DNA of 64,000 nt. It comes from an uncultured Oscillospiraceae bacterium. Lineage in GTDB: Bacteria > Bacillota > Clostridia > Oscillospirales > Ruminococcaceae. How positions within the stretch are numbered: the first letter of the stretch is position 1; each line of letters begins with the position of its first letter. The notes beneath the pieces were generated by a model that was not told the DNA's origin, searched no databases, and saw only the letters and a program-made list of their open reading frames with translations. The stretch is from contig CAJTMU010000003.1 of assembly GCA_910577365.1 (NCBI GenBank), positions 25,171 through 89,170 of the forward strand, read 5' to 3'. The position numbers and the translations under genes are program-made. Below are positions 25,933-35,604 of the stretch, piece after piece.

Positions 25933-26973
25933 ATGGCGAGGATAGACGAGCCGCGCCTGAAGGCGGAACTGAAAGCGGGAAAGCCCTCGCGGGTTTATTT
26001 CCTTTTCGGCGAGGAAAAGTATCTTGTAAAGATGTACACGGACAAAGTGATATCCTTGGCTCTCGGCGGCGGCGCGGACGAGATGAATTTCATGAAGTTT
26101 ACGGGGAACCCGCGCTCTGACGAGCTTTCGGATTATGTGGACAGCCTGCCGTTTTTCTCGGAGTATAAGTGCGTGCTTATAAACGACCTTGAACCGGACG
26201 GTATGGATAACGCCGAACTTAACGCCTATATAAAGATAATCGAGGATATCCCCGAGACCACCGTGCTTGTTATTTCCGAAAGAAACGTGGATATCGATTC
26301 CAAAAAGCCCAAGGCTAAAGCGAAAAAGCTTATGGCGGCGGCGGAGAAAGCGGGCACTGTGTGTGAGCTGTGCTATATGAGCGCGGCGCAGGTGGCTGCT
26401 ATGGCGGAAAAACGCGCGGCGCGCGCGGGCTGTACGCTTTCTCGCGAAAACGGAGCGTATCTGGCGGAAATGTGCGGGCGCAGCCTTACCGCTGTTTCAA
26501 GCGAGGTGGACAAGCTGTGCGCCTATAAGGCGGGCGGAGAGATAACCCGCGGTGATATCGCGAAGCTTACCCCTAAGCCCGTTGAAACGAGCGTGTACAC
26601 GCTGGCGGCGGAGCTTTTCGCAGGGCATAAGGAAAGCGCTTTCCGCATACTTAACGATTTGTTTACACAGCAGATAGAGCCGATAATAATTCTGGCTTCT
26701 CTTTCGGGGCACTTTACTGACCTGTACCGCGCGAAGCTGGGTCAGATATCAAAGAAAAGCTATAACGACACCGCGGCGGCATTCAGATATCCGCCCAACC
26801 GCGCGTTTCTCATGAAAAAGGCATACGGCTCGGTGACAAGGCTGACGGAGGAGTATCTGGGCGGTTGCGTTGGCATACTTTACGAGACCAACCGCAGACT
26901 CAATTCCTCAAAGGCAGACAAAAGAACGCTTATCGAGGAGGCGCTGACGGAGATATCCGCTTTGCCGAAATAG
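25933..26973 (+). CDS. holA: DNA polymerase III delta subunit
   Basis: This 346-aa protein matches HolA, the clamp-loader delta subunit that opens the beta clamp: RVYFLFGEEKYLVKMY at the N-terminus, EMNFMKFTGN, VLINDLE and a C-terminal helical collar (KADKRTLIEEALTEI). It begins 2 nt after the HIT stop and ends 4 nt before rnmV, indicating an operon. Confidence 0.93.
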   Translation: MARIDEPRLKAELKAGKPSRVYFLFGEEKYLVKMYTDKVISLALGGGADEMNFMKFTGNPRSDELSDYVDSLPFFSEYKCVLINDLEPDGMDNAELNAYIKIIEDIPETTVLVISERNVDIDSKKPKAKAKKLMAAAEKAGTVCELCYMSAAQVAAMAEKRAARAGCTLSRENGAYLAEMCGRSLTAVSSEVDKLCAYKAGGEITRGDIAKLTPKPVETSVYTLAAELFAGHKESAFRILNDLFTQQIEPIIILASLSGHFTDLYRAKLGQISKKSYNDTAAAFRYPPNRAFLMKKAYGSVTRLTEEYLGGCVGILYETNRRLNSSKADKRTLIEEALTEISALPK

Positions 26974-26977
26974 AAGA

Positions 26978-27547
26978 ATGATACGAATAAAACAGGCGAT
27001 AATAGTAGAGGGCAGGTACGACAAGATACGCCTGTCCTCACTTGTTGAAGCGATAATTATACCCACAAATGGTTTTGGACTGTATAAGGATAAGGAAACC
27101 GCCGAGCTTATAAAGACTTTGGCTAAAAAAATGGGGATAATTATTCTTACCGACAGCGACAGCGCGGGTTTCCGGATACGCTCCCACCTAAGAAATATTG
27201 TGAAAGAGGGAGAGGTTATCAACTGCTATATCCCAGACGTTTATGGAAAGGAGCGCCGCAAGGACTCCCCCTCTAAGGAGGGCAAGCTGGGTGTGGAGGG
27301 TATGACGAGCGAAGCGCTTTTAGAGGCGTTCAGCAGGGCGGGTGTGCTTGCTGATGATGTTCCCAAAAGAGAAAAACTCATTACAAAAGCTGACCTGATG
27401 GAGCTGGGATATATCGGAGCGGAAAATTCCGCCGAACGCAGGCGTGAGCTTCAGCGCCGTCTGGGGCTGCCTGGGCGTCTGAGCGCCAATATGCTGCTGG
27501 AACTGCTGAATGTCAGTTATAACTGCGTGGATCTTAAGGAGCTTTAG
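26978..27547 (+). CDS. rnmV: ribonuclease M5
   Basis: This 189-aa TOPRIM protein matches RNase M5, which matures 5S rRNA in Firmicutes. The TOPRIM signature EGRYD (residues 11-15), ILTDSDSAGFRIR and VEGMTSEALLEA are visible; the C-terminal part supplies the rRNA-binding region. No ksgA follows, unlike the usual rnmV-ksgA pairing. The SD is weak, suggesting coupling to holA. Confidence 0.9.
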   Translation: MIRIKQAIIVEGRYDKIRLSSLVEAIIIPTNGFGLYKDKETAELIKTLAKKMGIIILTDSDSAGFRIRSHLRNIVKEGEVINCYIPDVYGKERRKDSPSKEGKLGVEGMTSEALLEAFSRAGVLADDVPKREKLITKADLMELGYIGAENSAERRRELQRRLGLPGRLSANMLLELLNVSYNCVDLKEL

Positions 27548-27602
27548 CGGCTATTGTTAATTTAATATTTGATTTCAAATCTTTATGAAAGGATTATTCC
27601 AT

Positions 27603-29033
27603 ATGGTTTTTTCCAGCCTTACTTTTCTGTTCGCGTTTCTGCCCATTGTTTTCATAATATATTATGCCGTTCCCCAAAAGGCAAAGAACGTTGTAATACT
27701 TGTGAGCGGACTGCTGTTTTACGCGTGGGGTGAGCCGATATACGTTCTGGCGATGATATTGTCGACGTTTATCGACTACACGGCGGGCAGAATAATCGAC
27801 AAATACGACGACAAGCCTAAAATCAGGACAATATGCCTTATTGTATCGCTGGTGATGAATATCGGGCTGCTTGGTACATTCAAATATCTTGGATTCCTTA
27901 TAAATTCTGTAAACGGTTGGTTCGGGCTGTCGATACCGAATCCGAATCTGCCGCTGCCGATAGGCATCAGCTTTTTCACGTTCCAGTCCATGAGCTACAC
28001 CATAGACCTTTACCGCCGCAACATAAAGGTTCAGAAAAGCGCGGTTAACTTTATAGCGTTCGTTACGCTGTTCCCGCAGATAGTTGCGGGTCCGATAGTG
28101 CGCTATGAGGACGTGCAAAACGAGCTGGACAACCGCAGCATTACCGAAAAAATGCTTGGCGACGGAATAAGCCGCTTTATAACAGGTCTTGGCAAAAAGG
28201 TGCTGATAGCGAACAATATCGGAATGCTCTGGACGCAGGTCAAGGGCATGGATTACGGAGAGCTTTCAGCTGTGACCGCGTGGCTGGGAATACTTGCTTT
28301 TACGTTCCAGATATATTTTGATTTCAGCGGCTATTCCGATATGGCAATAGGGCTGGGAAAAATGATGGGCTTCAATTTCCCCGAGAATTTCAATTACCCA
28401 TATATGTCGCATAGTATTTCGGAATTCTGGCGGCGCTGGCACATGACCCTCGGAGCATGGTTCAAAAGCTATATTTATATTCCCCTTGGCCGCAACCGCA
28501 AGGGACTTCCGCGCACCATAGTAAACCTGCTGATAGTGTGGGCGATAACAGGAATTTGGCATGGCGCGAGCTGGAATTTTATGCTGTGGGGCGTTTATTT
28601 CGGTGTGCTTATCATTCTGGAGCGCCTGTTTATGGGGAAGGTGCTGGAAAAGATACCGTCGTTTTTCAGCTGGCTTTATACCTTTGTTCTGGTTGTGTTC
28701 GGCTGGGTAATGTTTGAGGCGGTTGACACAAGCATAGTCAATGTCGGTGAGATGTTCGGACAGGTTTTTTCCTATATCGGTGCAATGTTCGGCGCAAATG
28801 GTATGGTTATGGACAATACCGCGTCTTTCGCGATAGTAAATTACGGCGTGATGTTTGCGATTTGTATACTCGGTTCGTCGGATATGTTGAAAAACGCGGC
28901 GGATTATATACGGAAAAAAGCCCCCGAGTGGATACAGTACGGCTTTCCCGTTGCCCAGACCGCAGTGATGCTTGCAAGCGTGGCTTATATTACAACGTCA
29001 AGCTATAATCCGTTTCTTTATTTTAATTTTTAA
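27603..29033 (+). CDS. MBOAT-family O-acyltransferase (AlgI/DltB-like)
   Basis: This 476-aa polytopic protein has the MBOAT marks: LPIGISFFTFQSMSYTID, NFNYPYMSHSISEFWRRWH and the catalytic-His segment AITGIWHGASWNF. Length and layout fit AlgI/PatA-type acetyltransferases that move acetyl groups across the membrane to exported polysaccharide. ATG 27603 is chosen because AAAGGA lies 9 nt upstream; ATG 27585 has none. Its likely partner is the DHHW protein 365 bp downstream. Confidence 0.92.
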   Translation: MVFSSLTFLFAFLPIVFIIYYAVPQKAKNVVILVSGLLFYAWGEPIYVLAMILSTFIDYTAGRIIDKYDDKPKIRTICLIVSLVMNIGLLGTFKYLGFLINSVNGWFGLSIPNPNLPLPIGISFFTFQSMSYTIDLYRRNIKVQKSAVNFIAFVTLFPQIVAGPIVRYEDVQNELDNRSITEKMLGDGISRFITGLGKKVLIANNIGMLWTQVKGMDYGELSAVTAWLGILAFTFQIYFDFSGYSDMAIGLGKMMGFNFPENFNYPYMSHSISEFWRRWHMTLGAWFKSYIYIPLGRNRKGLPRTIVNLLIVWAITGIWHGASWNFMLWGVYFGVLIILERLFMGKVLEKIPSFFSWLYTFVLVVFGWVMFEAVDTSIVNVGEMFGQVFSYIGAMFGANGMVMDNTASFAIVNYGVMFAICILGSSDMLKNAADYIRKKAPEWIQYGFPVAQTAVMLASVAYITTSSYNPFLYFNF

Positions 29034-29085
29034 AAGGGCGGCTCTTAAAAATTGTACGTTTTAGGGTGCTGAAAGCATAGAGCGA

Positions 29086-29190
29086 CCAATCGTTCACGCA
29101 GGAAATCTTTCGCGTAGTCTGAGCGCGGTAAGCAGCGAAGCGTAGTGTTGCAGACCCAGAGGAGCGCAAGGTGCAAAAAAATTTCAAACC
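29086..29190 (+). repeat. dispersed intergenic repeat, copy 6 (worn)
   Basis: It opens TTCACGCAGGAAATCTTTCGCG and AGTCTGAGCG, includes AGCGAAGCGTAGTGTTGC, and ends GCAAAAAAATTTCAAA. Several mismatches break its hairpin. It lies head-to-tail with copy 7. Confidence 0.5.
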
Positions 29191-29285
29191 AAAATCTCCG
29201 GCTTAAATTCACTCAAATTAAAGGTTTTTACAATTTAAATGCGCGCAATAACCGGGCGGACAAAGGCTCAGAAAAAAAGCAACTG

Positions 29286-29392
29286 TCTGCCTGCGCAGGA
29301 AATTTTTCGCAAGAGCCTGACATGGTTCATTCTGCTTTGCGGAATGAACCATGTCAGACGGGCTGCGGAAAATTTTTAATCAAAATAAGGAG
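29286..29392 (+). repeat. dispersed intergenic repeat, copy 7 (ends on the DHHW SD)
   Basis: CTGCGCAGGAAATTTTTCGC, AGAGCC, a perfect 16-bp stem (29317-29332 with 29342-29357), then GCTGCGGAAAATTTTTAATC and AAAATAAGGAG, which is the SD of the DHHW gene. Confidence 0.75.
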
Positions 29393-29398
29393 AAAAAG

Positions 29399-30613
29399 AT
29401 GAACTTCAAGATGACCCCGCAAAAGCTGATGATAGCGCTGTTTTCAATAGTGCTGCTTGCCGTACCGATAGTTACGCTGGCACTGCCAAAGCAGGAGCGC
29501 AGCGAGAATGAGAACCGCACGCTCAAGGAATTTCCAACGCTTGTGGATAAAAACAGATTGAACAAGGCGGAAAATTTTTCGGATTTGGTAAAATCGGTAA
29601 AGTGGAATTATATAACCGAGCGCAAAAACCCCAGCTATATGGACGATATTGAAACATATCTTTCCGACCATCTTGCGGGTCGGGAGTTGTGGGTTGTTGC
29701 CTCTAACAAATTGGAAAGGCTCTCGGGAAAACAGGAGATAAACGAGGTTTTTACAGCCGACGATAAAATGATACAGGTGTTTAAGGATTACGACGAGGAT
29801 ACTGTTGAAAAGTCACTGGATGCTATCGACGTATTCGCGGCGAAATTTCCCGATGTTCCCATGTATTTTATGCTCGCGCCAACATCTCAGGAAATATATT
29901 CTTCGCTTATGCCCTCCTATGGCGGGTATCTGAGCGAAAAGAGCTTTATAGAGAACTGCTACGCCGAAACAGAAAATCTTACTCCGATAGACTGCCTGAG
30001 TTTCCTTTCAGGTCACCGCGATGAGTATATATACTATCGCACCGATCACCACTGGACAAGTCTGGGTGCGTATTACGCCTATGCCTCCGCGGCGCGGCAG
30101 TTGGGGTACAGCGCGTACGGGCTGAATGCATTCAACATCGAAACCGCGAGCAGCAGTTTCCGCGGTACGCTGTTTTCAAAAACGCTTGACAGCGGCATTA
30201 CTCCCGACAGCATAGATTATTATCATCTTTCTTCAAATGAGCCGACAGTCAAGATGACGGTGTTTAACGGACAAGAGCAAACGGAGTACGACAGCCTTTA
30301 TATAAGGGATTACTTGGCGGTAAAGGATAAGTACTCCAGCTTTACGGGCAGCAACTCCCCTCTTATCACCATAGAAACTGATGTGGATAACGGAAAAAGC
30401 CTGCTCATGATAAAGGACAGCTATGCGCACAGCCTTGTTCCTTTCTTGTCAAAACATTACAGCAAAATTACTATGGTGGATATGAGATATATAAACGTCG
30501 GTCTGGATTATTTCGCAATAAATGTTAATGATTATTCACAGGTGCTGGTTAGCTATAATGTTATTTCTTTCGCGGGAGATCAGAATCTCCCCAAGCTGCG
30601 GCTGACAAAATGA
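29399..30613 (+). CDS. DHHW family SGNH-like protein (AlgJ/AlgX-type partner)
   Basis: This 404-aa protein has an N-terminal signal/anchor helix (about residues 10-28) and the family motif YRTDHHWTSLGAYYAY, giving the DHHW name. A later LLMIKDSYAHSLVPFL supplies the GDS-like serine segment. Such proteins are the extracytoplasmic O-acetyltransferase partners of MBOAT proteins. ATG 29399 follows AAGGAG; codons from 29351 run through the repeat and are excluded. It overlaps the next gene by 4 nt. Confidence 0.88.
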   Translation: MNFKMTPQKLMIALFSIVLLAVPIVTLALPKQERSENENRTLKEFPTLVDKNRLNKAENFSDLVKSVKWNYITERKNPSYMDDIETYLSDHLAGRELWVVASNKLERLSGKQEINEVFTADDKMIQVFKDYDEDTVEKSLDAIDVFAAKFPDVPMYFMLAPTSQEIYSSLMPSYGGYLSEKSFIENCYAETENLTPIDCLSFLSGHRDEYIYYRTDHHWTSLGAYYAYASAARQLGYSAYGLNAFNIETASSSFRGTLFSKTLDSGITPDSIDYYHLSSNEPTVKMTVFNGQEQTEYDSLYIRDYLAVKDKYSSFTGSNSPLITIETDVDNGKSLLMIKDSYAHSLVPFLSKHYSKITMVDMRYINVGLDYFAINVNDYSQVLVSYNVISFAGDQNLPKLRLTK

Positions 30614-31446
30614 GAGAGCTTTTATTGACTGCGGAGCAAACCGATGATGGCATTACTGCGCTGGATTTTCTGAAAGCGCGCGGATTTTCCCGCCGAATGA
30701 TTACCGCCCTTAAGCGAAGCGGCGGTCTTACCCGCTGCGGAGAAATACTCCGCAGCGTTGACATAGTACGCGCCGGTGATGTGATACACGTGGTTCAGGT
30801 GGATTCGGGAGGAGTAGTGCCGAATAGCAGCATTCAGGTGGAAATATCCTATGAGGATGAGGATCTGGTCATCTACAATAAGCCGCCATTTCTCGCTGTT
30901 CACCCATCTGTAAGGCACTATGACGATACGCTGGCAAACGCCTTTGCGGCAAGGTTTCCCGACACCCCGTTCCGACCGATAAACCGCCTTGACCGCGACA
31001 CCTCCGGGCTATGCGTCTGTGCCAGAAACAGGTTCGCAGCAGCAGGTCTGGCGTGTCTTAAAAAGGTATACTTCGCGGTTGTTAATGGCGAACTTTGCAG
31101 CGGGGGAACCATTAACCTGCCGATAGGCAGAGAGTGTGAAAGCATTATAAAACGCTGCGTAAGCCCCAATGGAAAGCCAGCCGTAACGCGTTTTGAACCG
31201 ATGGAGAGCGTAAACGGAAGAACACTGCTGAAAATTCGCCTTGAAACAGGGCGGACACACCAGATACGAGTGCATATGTCGCATATTGGATATCCGTTAT
31301 GTGGAGACAGGCTCTACGGCGGAGATACAAGTATCGATCGTCAGGCGCTGCACTGCGGCGAGGTGGAATTTATACACCCGGTAACGGGGGAGCGAATACA
31401 AGCTTTTGCTCCGTTTCCGGAGGATTTTTGCTCTCTGCTGAGTTAA
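30610..31446 (+). CDS. RluA-family pseudouridine synthase
   Basis: This 278-aa protein has an S4-like N-terminal segment (about residues 15-60) and the catalytic motif RPINRLDRDTSGL with the essential aspartate. GRTHQIRVHMSHIGYPLCGD is the second family hallmark. It modifies uridines in rRNA or tRNA; the exact site is not predictable. Its ATG overlaps the stop of the DHHW gene (ATGA), so translation is coupled. Confidence 0.92.
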   Translation: MRELLLTAEQTDDGITALDFLKARGFSRRMITALKRSGGLTRCGEILRSVDIVRAGDVIHVVQVDSGGVVPNSSIQVEISYEDEDLVIYNKPPFLAVHPSVRHYDDTLANAFAARFPDTPFRPINRLDRDTSGLCVCARNRFAAAGLACLKKVYFAVVNGELCSGGTINLPIGRECESIIKRCVSPNGKPAVTRFEPMESVNGRTLLKIRLETGRTHQIRVHMSHIGYPLCGDRLYGGDTSIDRQALHCGEVEFIHPVTGERIQAFAPFPEDFCSLLS

Positions 31447-31470
31447 AGGTTTGAAATGAAAGGAACGTTT

Positions 31471-32121
31471 ATGATCAAATGCTTAAAAAGAATATTTATT
31501 CCCGCTGCTGTGGGAATTGTCATTTTTGCAGGCTGCTCCGCCAACATTGGTGTCCGTGTGGAAAAAAACGCGGCGATAATTGACTCCGCCGGACTTCGGC
31601 TTGATGTGCCTGAGAGCTGGAGCATTACGACGGGAAAGGATATTTACGAAGAAATATATCCGCAGTACTCAGATGGCTTTGACAGCGCTAAGGAGTTAAG
31701 AAAAGCTTTTGAAGATGCGGGGGAGGAATACATAGTATATGCGACGTCTGCGGACAGCTCTGCGGTTTTGCTGGTAACGGCACAGGATACGACTTCCGAA
31801 ACGGGAGAGAGTCCAACACTTGAAAAGCTGGCGCGCTCTCTTCACGACGGTACGCTTTTCGATTATCAGGCGAGCGGTTACCGGACAGGCTCGAACAGCG
31901 TTTTTGAGCCGACCGAGATAGCGGGGCGAGAGGGAGTGTTATCCTTCTTTGAGCTTTACACTCCGCAGGAAGATACAAATGAAACGTCCGAGCCTCGTTT
32001 TGAGATGGCTCAGGAGCTGTTTATGTTTGAAAACGGAGAGGAAATTTGGTCGATACAGCTTATCTTTTCGGACAAGGAAAGCGGGTTAAGGTTGAACGTG
32101 ATACTATCAGAAAGCGATTAA
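31471..32121 (+). CDS. lipoprotein of unknown function
   Basis: The 216-aa product carries a signal peptide ending in the lipobox FAGC. The mature region has LDVPESWSIT and a mixed alpha/beta pattern similar to small PsbP-like or DUF lipoproteins, but I cannot assign one. ATG 31471 is chosen because AAAGGA lies 6 nt upstream; ATG 31456 has no SD. It follows the RluA gene by 24 nt, so it may close that operon. A hairpin at 32173-32192 follows. Confidence 0.7.
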   Translation: MIKCLKRIFIPAAVGIVIFAGCSANIGVRVEKNAAIIDSAGLRLDVPESWSITTGKDIYEEIYPQYSDGFDSAKELRKAFEDAGEEYIVYATSADSSAVLLVTAQDTTSETGESPTLEKLARSLHDGTLFDYQASGYRTGSNSVFEPTEIAGREGVLSFFELYTPQEDTNETSEPRFEMAQELFMFENGEEIWSIQLIFSDKESGLRLNVILSESD

Positions 32122-32172
32122 TTATTTTGCAAAAAACATATGAGCGAGGTAATGACTTTGCGAGAAAACTCA

Positions 32173-32192
32173 AATAGCGCCAAAGCGCTATT
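32173..32192 (+). terminator. hairpin after the lipoprotein gene
   Basis: Perfect 8-bp stem AATAGCGC/GCGCTATT with a CAAA loop. No T-run follows directly. The remainder of the 557-bp gap to the PilZ gene is AT-rich and holds only the promoter at 32553. Confidence 0.55.
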
Positions 32193-32552
32193 CAGCGTTC
32201 ATGTAGTTTGATTAAATTTTTTTGCGGCTATGTTCCAGATTCACGCAAAAACAAAGCGAACCAATCTATTTGTTAAAGAATAAAATGCTCTAAAGTGTTC
32301 TTCATAAATGAAAACAAAGTAATTTAGTACAATTTCGCTGAATGCGTGGTGTCTTTAAGGAAAAAGCGCAGGATACTATCCGTAATCCGAGCATTTTTTA
32401 CACATCAGGCATACATAGTTAGTAGAAATTTTACATTGCGTTTTTTAAATAGACCATAGTCATAGTGTACAAGAGATTTCTGTGATAATTAGCAGATGTG
32501 CCCAAAAATATCAAAAAAAACTGTTTAATATTTAGAAAATGGATAATATCTC

Positions 32553-32581
32553 TTGATTTCTGTTTTCAAATATTGTATAAT
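32553..32581 (+). promoter_or_regulatory. promoter of the PilZ gene
   Basis: TTGATT (32553-32558), 17-bp spacer, TATAAT (32576-32581). The leader to the start is about 90 nt. No c-di-GMP riboswitch signature was recognised in it. Confidence 0.7.
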
Positions 32582-32678
32582 GTAAATATGACTATTCTGC
32601 CATAAAATGCGCCAAATGACGGATAAGCCAAATTCCGCATAAGGTGTGATATATTATATATAAAGGGTTGAGTGCAGT

Positions 32679-33356
32679 TTGTTATTCAGTAATAAGATAA
32701 TTAAAATTGAGGTACTGGACAAAAACGGCACGGTTGTCGTTACCTCTGAAAAGGGATTTGTTTTTCCGAAAAATCTCGACACTGATGAGGACAGTATTTT
32801 AATTATAAAGGGAAAAAATCTGACGGAGTTTGAGAGGAATGAGAGGGTTTTTGTGATTGTTTCCACAAAATCCGGGGACAGGATACGATATAACGGCTGC
32901 GTTACGGTATCAATGGATACGCAGCTTAATATAAAAGTATTCACCTTTGACGATACCAAAGTCCTCCAAGAAAGACGGCGATATTTTAAAATCCGTGTTG
33001 AGGAGCGGGGAAGAGCACTTTTCTTCGTAAGAGGCGAGGAAACTGTGCGCTTTGACGTTCCCGAGTTTGTTGACATTCAAGATATCAATATCGGCGGGAT
33101 ATTTATGTCCAGCGAATATCGGTTTGAAGAAGATGACGCGGTGTGCGTGGAAATAGATCTTTTTACAGACTACCGCCTTAACGCCATGGCTCATATTTTG
33201 CGTGTGCAACGTGACAATGACGGAAACGTTATTGGCTACGGCTGTGAATTTATCGGACTTACCGCATCTCAAGAGGATTATATCGGAAAGTATATTTACA
33301 ATGTACAGTCCTCGATGCGGCAAAAGGATATTGTAGCCAACGATATGGATGATTGA
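32679..33356 (+). CDS. PilZ-domain c-di-GMP receptor-like protein
   Basis: This 225-aa protein has a YcgR-type layout: an N-terminal beta domain (1 to about 90) and a C-terminal PilZ domain. The arginine motif is QERRRYFKIR (residues 97-106) and the second motif DINIGGIF (135-142) resembles D/NxSxxG with Asn in place of Ser. Both motifs are slightly atypical, so binding should not be taken for granted. The start is TTG 32679 with AAAGGG about 11 nt upstream. It ends 39 nt before the diguanylate cyclase gene, suggesting one operon. Confidence 0.8.
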   Translation: MLFSNKIIKIEVLDKNGTVVVTSEKGFVFPKNLDTDEDSILIIKGKNLTEFERNERVFVIVSTKSGDRIRYNGCVTVSMDTQLNIKVFTFDDTKVLQERRRYFKIRVEERGRALFFVRGEETVRFDVPEFVDIQDINIGGIFMSSEYRFEEDDAVCVEIDLFTDYRLNAMAHILRVQRDNDGNVIGYGCEFIGLTASQEDYIGKYIYNVQSSMRQKDIVANDMDD

Positions 33357-33395
33357 TAAATATTTCTATGGAGTGATTTTTTATTCGGGGGGATA

Positions 33396-35441
33396 ATGGT
33401 AATGGGCAACGCAAAATTGAAGTTCTCTTTAACGCTGATACTGTTAGTTTTTGCGATAGTTCCTGCTCTCGTTGTGGGAGCGGTGGGGACGTTTTCAATA
33501 ATCAGTTATGAGAAAAGCGCTAAGATCGACACACTGAAAACAGTGTCGCTGTCAAAGTCATCGGCGATTGATCAGATATTTACAGATTATATATCTATCA
33601 CAAGTACGCTTTCAAAGCTGCAGCCTGTCATTGAAACGGCAAGCGAAGGCGGCGAGGCGGCTGATGATATTCTTGACTCGTTTGACGCGGCGGATAAGGA
33701 TATTATAGATATCCTTATTATAGGTTCAACCGGTAATATTCTTGCCTCGGGTACAGGTTCCATGAACGGCAGCTTCGAGCATTTTAATGCCGACGGCGCG
33801 ATGCCGACGGTTTCCGCGTTAAAATCATGGGAAAGCTATAAAACTGATGCTTTTTTCGTATCAAAGCCGATATACGCCGATCCGGACACCAAAACGGGCG
33901 GTGAGCTTGGTTACGTATGCGCTGTCATTTCGGTTGCGCCTGAAAGCAGCATAGGTCAGGCAATATCAGGTACATATCTTGGGAACGCGCACTATGTTCT
34001 TCTTGATGAGGAAGGCAACGCGGTAAATTTTTCCGGAGACGGGGCAGTTACCCGTGACGGCTCATTTGGAAGCACAAAAGACGAGATTTTTGCCAATACC
34101 GGCAACGTTTCCGATATTAACGGCTATGATTCCATGTACACGGCGGGAATGGGCAGATATGAATATTCTGCGGGAATCATCCCAAATGTTACATCATGGC
34201 GGTGGGTTGGTATTGCGGACAACAGCAATTTCGGCGGCTTTGCAGCATCAACAAACCTTATAGGCTGGGGAGTTATCGCGGCTGTCTGCATCATCATTTC
34301 TATTATAGCAATGGTGATCATCGCTAAGTTTGTTGGTAAAATGCATGATATGCTTAAGACAATGAGTGCGATTGGCAGCGACGAGGGCGGAACGGAAATC
34401 CGTTTTGACGTCAAAAAGGGCAGGAGTGAGCTGGACGATATCCAGCGCTCTTTCAACGATTTGCTTGATGAAATATACCTCAGTGAGGAACGTCACCGCA
34501 CTATTGCGGAGTTGTCCGACAATATGTTGTTTGAGTGGGATTTCCACAAGGAATTTATGTATGTTTCGCCTAATACACTTGCGAAATTCAGCCTGAGACC
34601 TTCGGATTCCACACTGTCAAACGGAAAGTTTATTGATTCCCTTATGAATCAGGATGATGCGGATCGCTATAAGCGTGATATAAACGGCTTGCTTAAAAAC
34701 AAAAACAGCTTCAGTGCTGAGTATCAGCTTACAACTGTTCACGGCACGGTAATCTGGGTGCTTCTTCGTGCGGTGTGCATAACCGACAGACTTGGTGAGC
34801 CGCTTAGAGTCATCGGAGTTATGACCGATATCGACAACGAGAAGAAGCTGGAACTTCAGCTCTCCGAGCGTGCAAGCTATGATTTCCTGTCGCAGCTGTT
34901 TAACCGTAATACATTTATCAGAACCTTTATTTCCGAGCTTGAGAGGCGCGGTCAGAATAAGGTGGGCGTAATGTTCCTTGATGTGGACGACTTTAAGTTC
35001 ATTAACGACAGATACGGGCACTCTGTCGGTGACGAGGTTATTCGCTTTGTAGCGGACACTATCCGCACCAAGGTCGATGGCAGAGGCGGTTTTGCGGGTC
35101 GTTTCGGCGGTGATGAGTTTGTATTGTGCTATACGAACCAAGAGGATATAGCAAATCTTGAAAATATCGCGATGGATATTATTGACCAGCTGAATAACGG
35201 TTACACTACCTCCGACGGTATGCTGATAAACGTTAAGATATCCATAGGCATAGCTTTCTGTCCCGAACATTCCGATGATGCAAACGTGATGTTGTCTTAT
35301 GCGGATACTGCGATGTACTTTGTAAAGAAAAACGGCAAGATGAATTATCACGTTTATATGCCGGAGGATAGCGCAAGCGGTGAGTATGTCGACCCTGAGG
35401 GCTATTACAGTAACGGAATACCCGAAGAAACAGAGCAGTAA
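33396..35441 (+). CDS. membrane diguanylate cyclase: Cache-TM-PAS-GGDEF
   Basis: This 681-aa protein has two membrane helices (about 11-35 and 288-312) flanking a periplasmic Cache-like sensor. A HAMP-like linker, a PAS domain (about 367-485) and a GGDEF domain (about 490-655) follow. GGDEF at residues 571-575 is intact, and VMFLDVDDFKFINDRYGHS supplies metal and substrate residues, so it should make c-di-GMP. The RxxD inhibitory site expected nine residues upstream is absent (GRGG). ATG 33396 follows a GGGGGG SD. It is encoded directly after the PilZ gene. Confidence 0.92.
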   Translation: MVMGNAKLKFSLTLILLVFAIVPALVVGAVGTFSIISYEKSAKIDTLKTVSLSKSSAIDQIFTDYISITSTLSKLQPVIETASEGGEAADDILDSFDAADKDIIDILIIGSTGNILASGTGSMNGSFEHFNADGAMPTVSALKSWESYKTDAFFVSKPIYADPDTKTGGELGYVCAVISVAPESSIGQAISGTYLGNAHYVLLDEEGNAVNFSGDGAVTRDGSFGSTKDEIFANTGNVSDINGYDSMYTAGMGRYEYSAGIIPNVTSWRWVGIADNSNFGGFAASTNLIGWGVIAAVCIIISIIAMVIIAKFVGKMHDMLKTMSAIGSDEGGTEIRFDVKKGRSELDDIQRSFNDLLDEIYLSEERHRTIAELSDNMLFEWDFHKEFMYVSPNTLAKFSLRPSDSTLSNGKFIDSLMNQDDADRYKRDINGLLKNKNSFSAEYQLTTVHGTVIWVLLRAVCITDRLGEPLRVIGVMTDIDNEKKLELQLSERASYDFLSQLFNRNTFIRTFISELERRGQNKVGVMFLDVDDFKFINDRYGHSVGDEVIRFVADTIRTKVDGRGGFAGRFGGDEFVLCYTNQEDIANLENIAMDIIDQLNNGYTTSDGMLINVKISIGIAFCPEHSDDANVMLSYADTAMYFVKKNGKMNYHVYMPEDSASGEYVDPEGYYSNGIPEETEQ

Positions 35442-35554
35442 GCTGCCTGCTGCATTACGCTTATTTTCGACATTGAAATGTATAAAATTTGAGCCGAAGC
35501 ACTGATATATGCGGTTTTGTTTACATTTCTCTCAAAGATCGGTATTAAATATGT

Positions 35555-35586
35555 CAGGGGCGTACAAATAGATTTGTGCGCCCCTG
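35555..35586 (+). promoter_or_regulatory. strong hairpin just upstream of the ParA-like gene
   Basis: Perfect 8-bp stem CAGGGGCG/CGCCCCTG, extended inward by TACAAA/TTTGTG pairing, ending 6 nt before the GGAGG SD. It has no T-run, so it may shape translation or RNA decay rather than terminate transcription. Confidence 0.5.
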
Positions 35587-35604
35587 TGTTATGGAGGAAT
35601 TATT

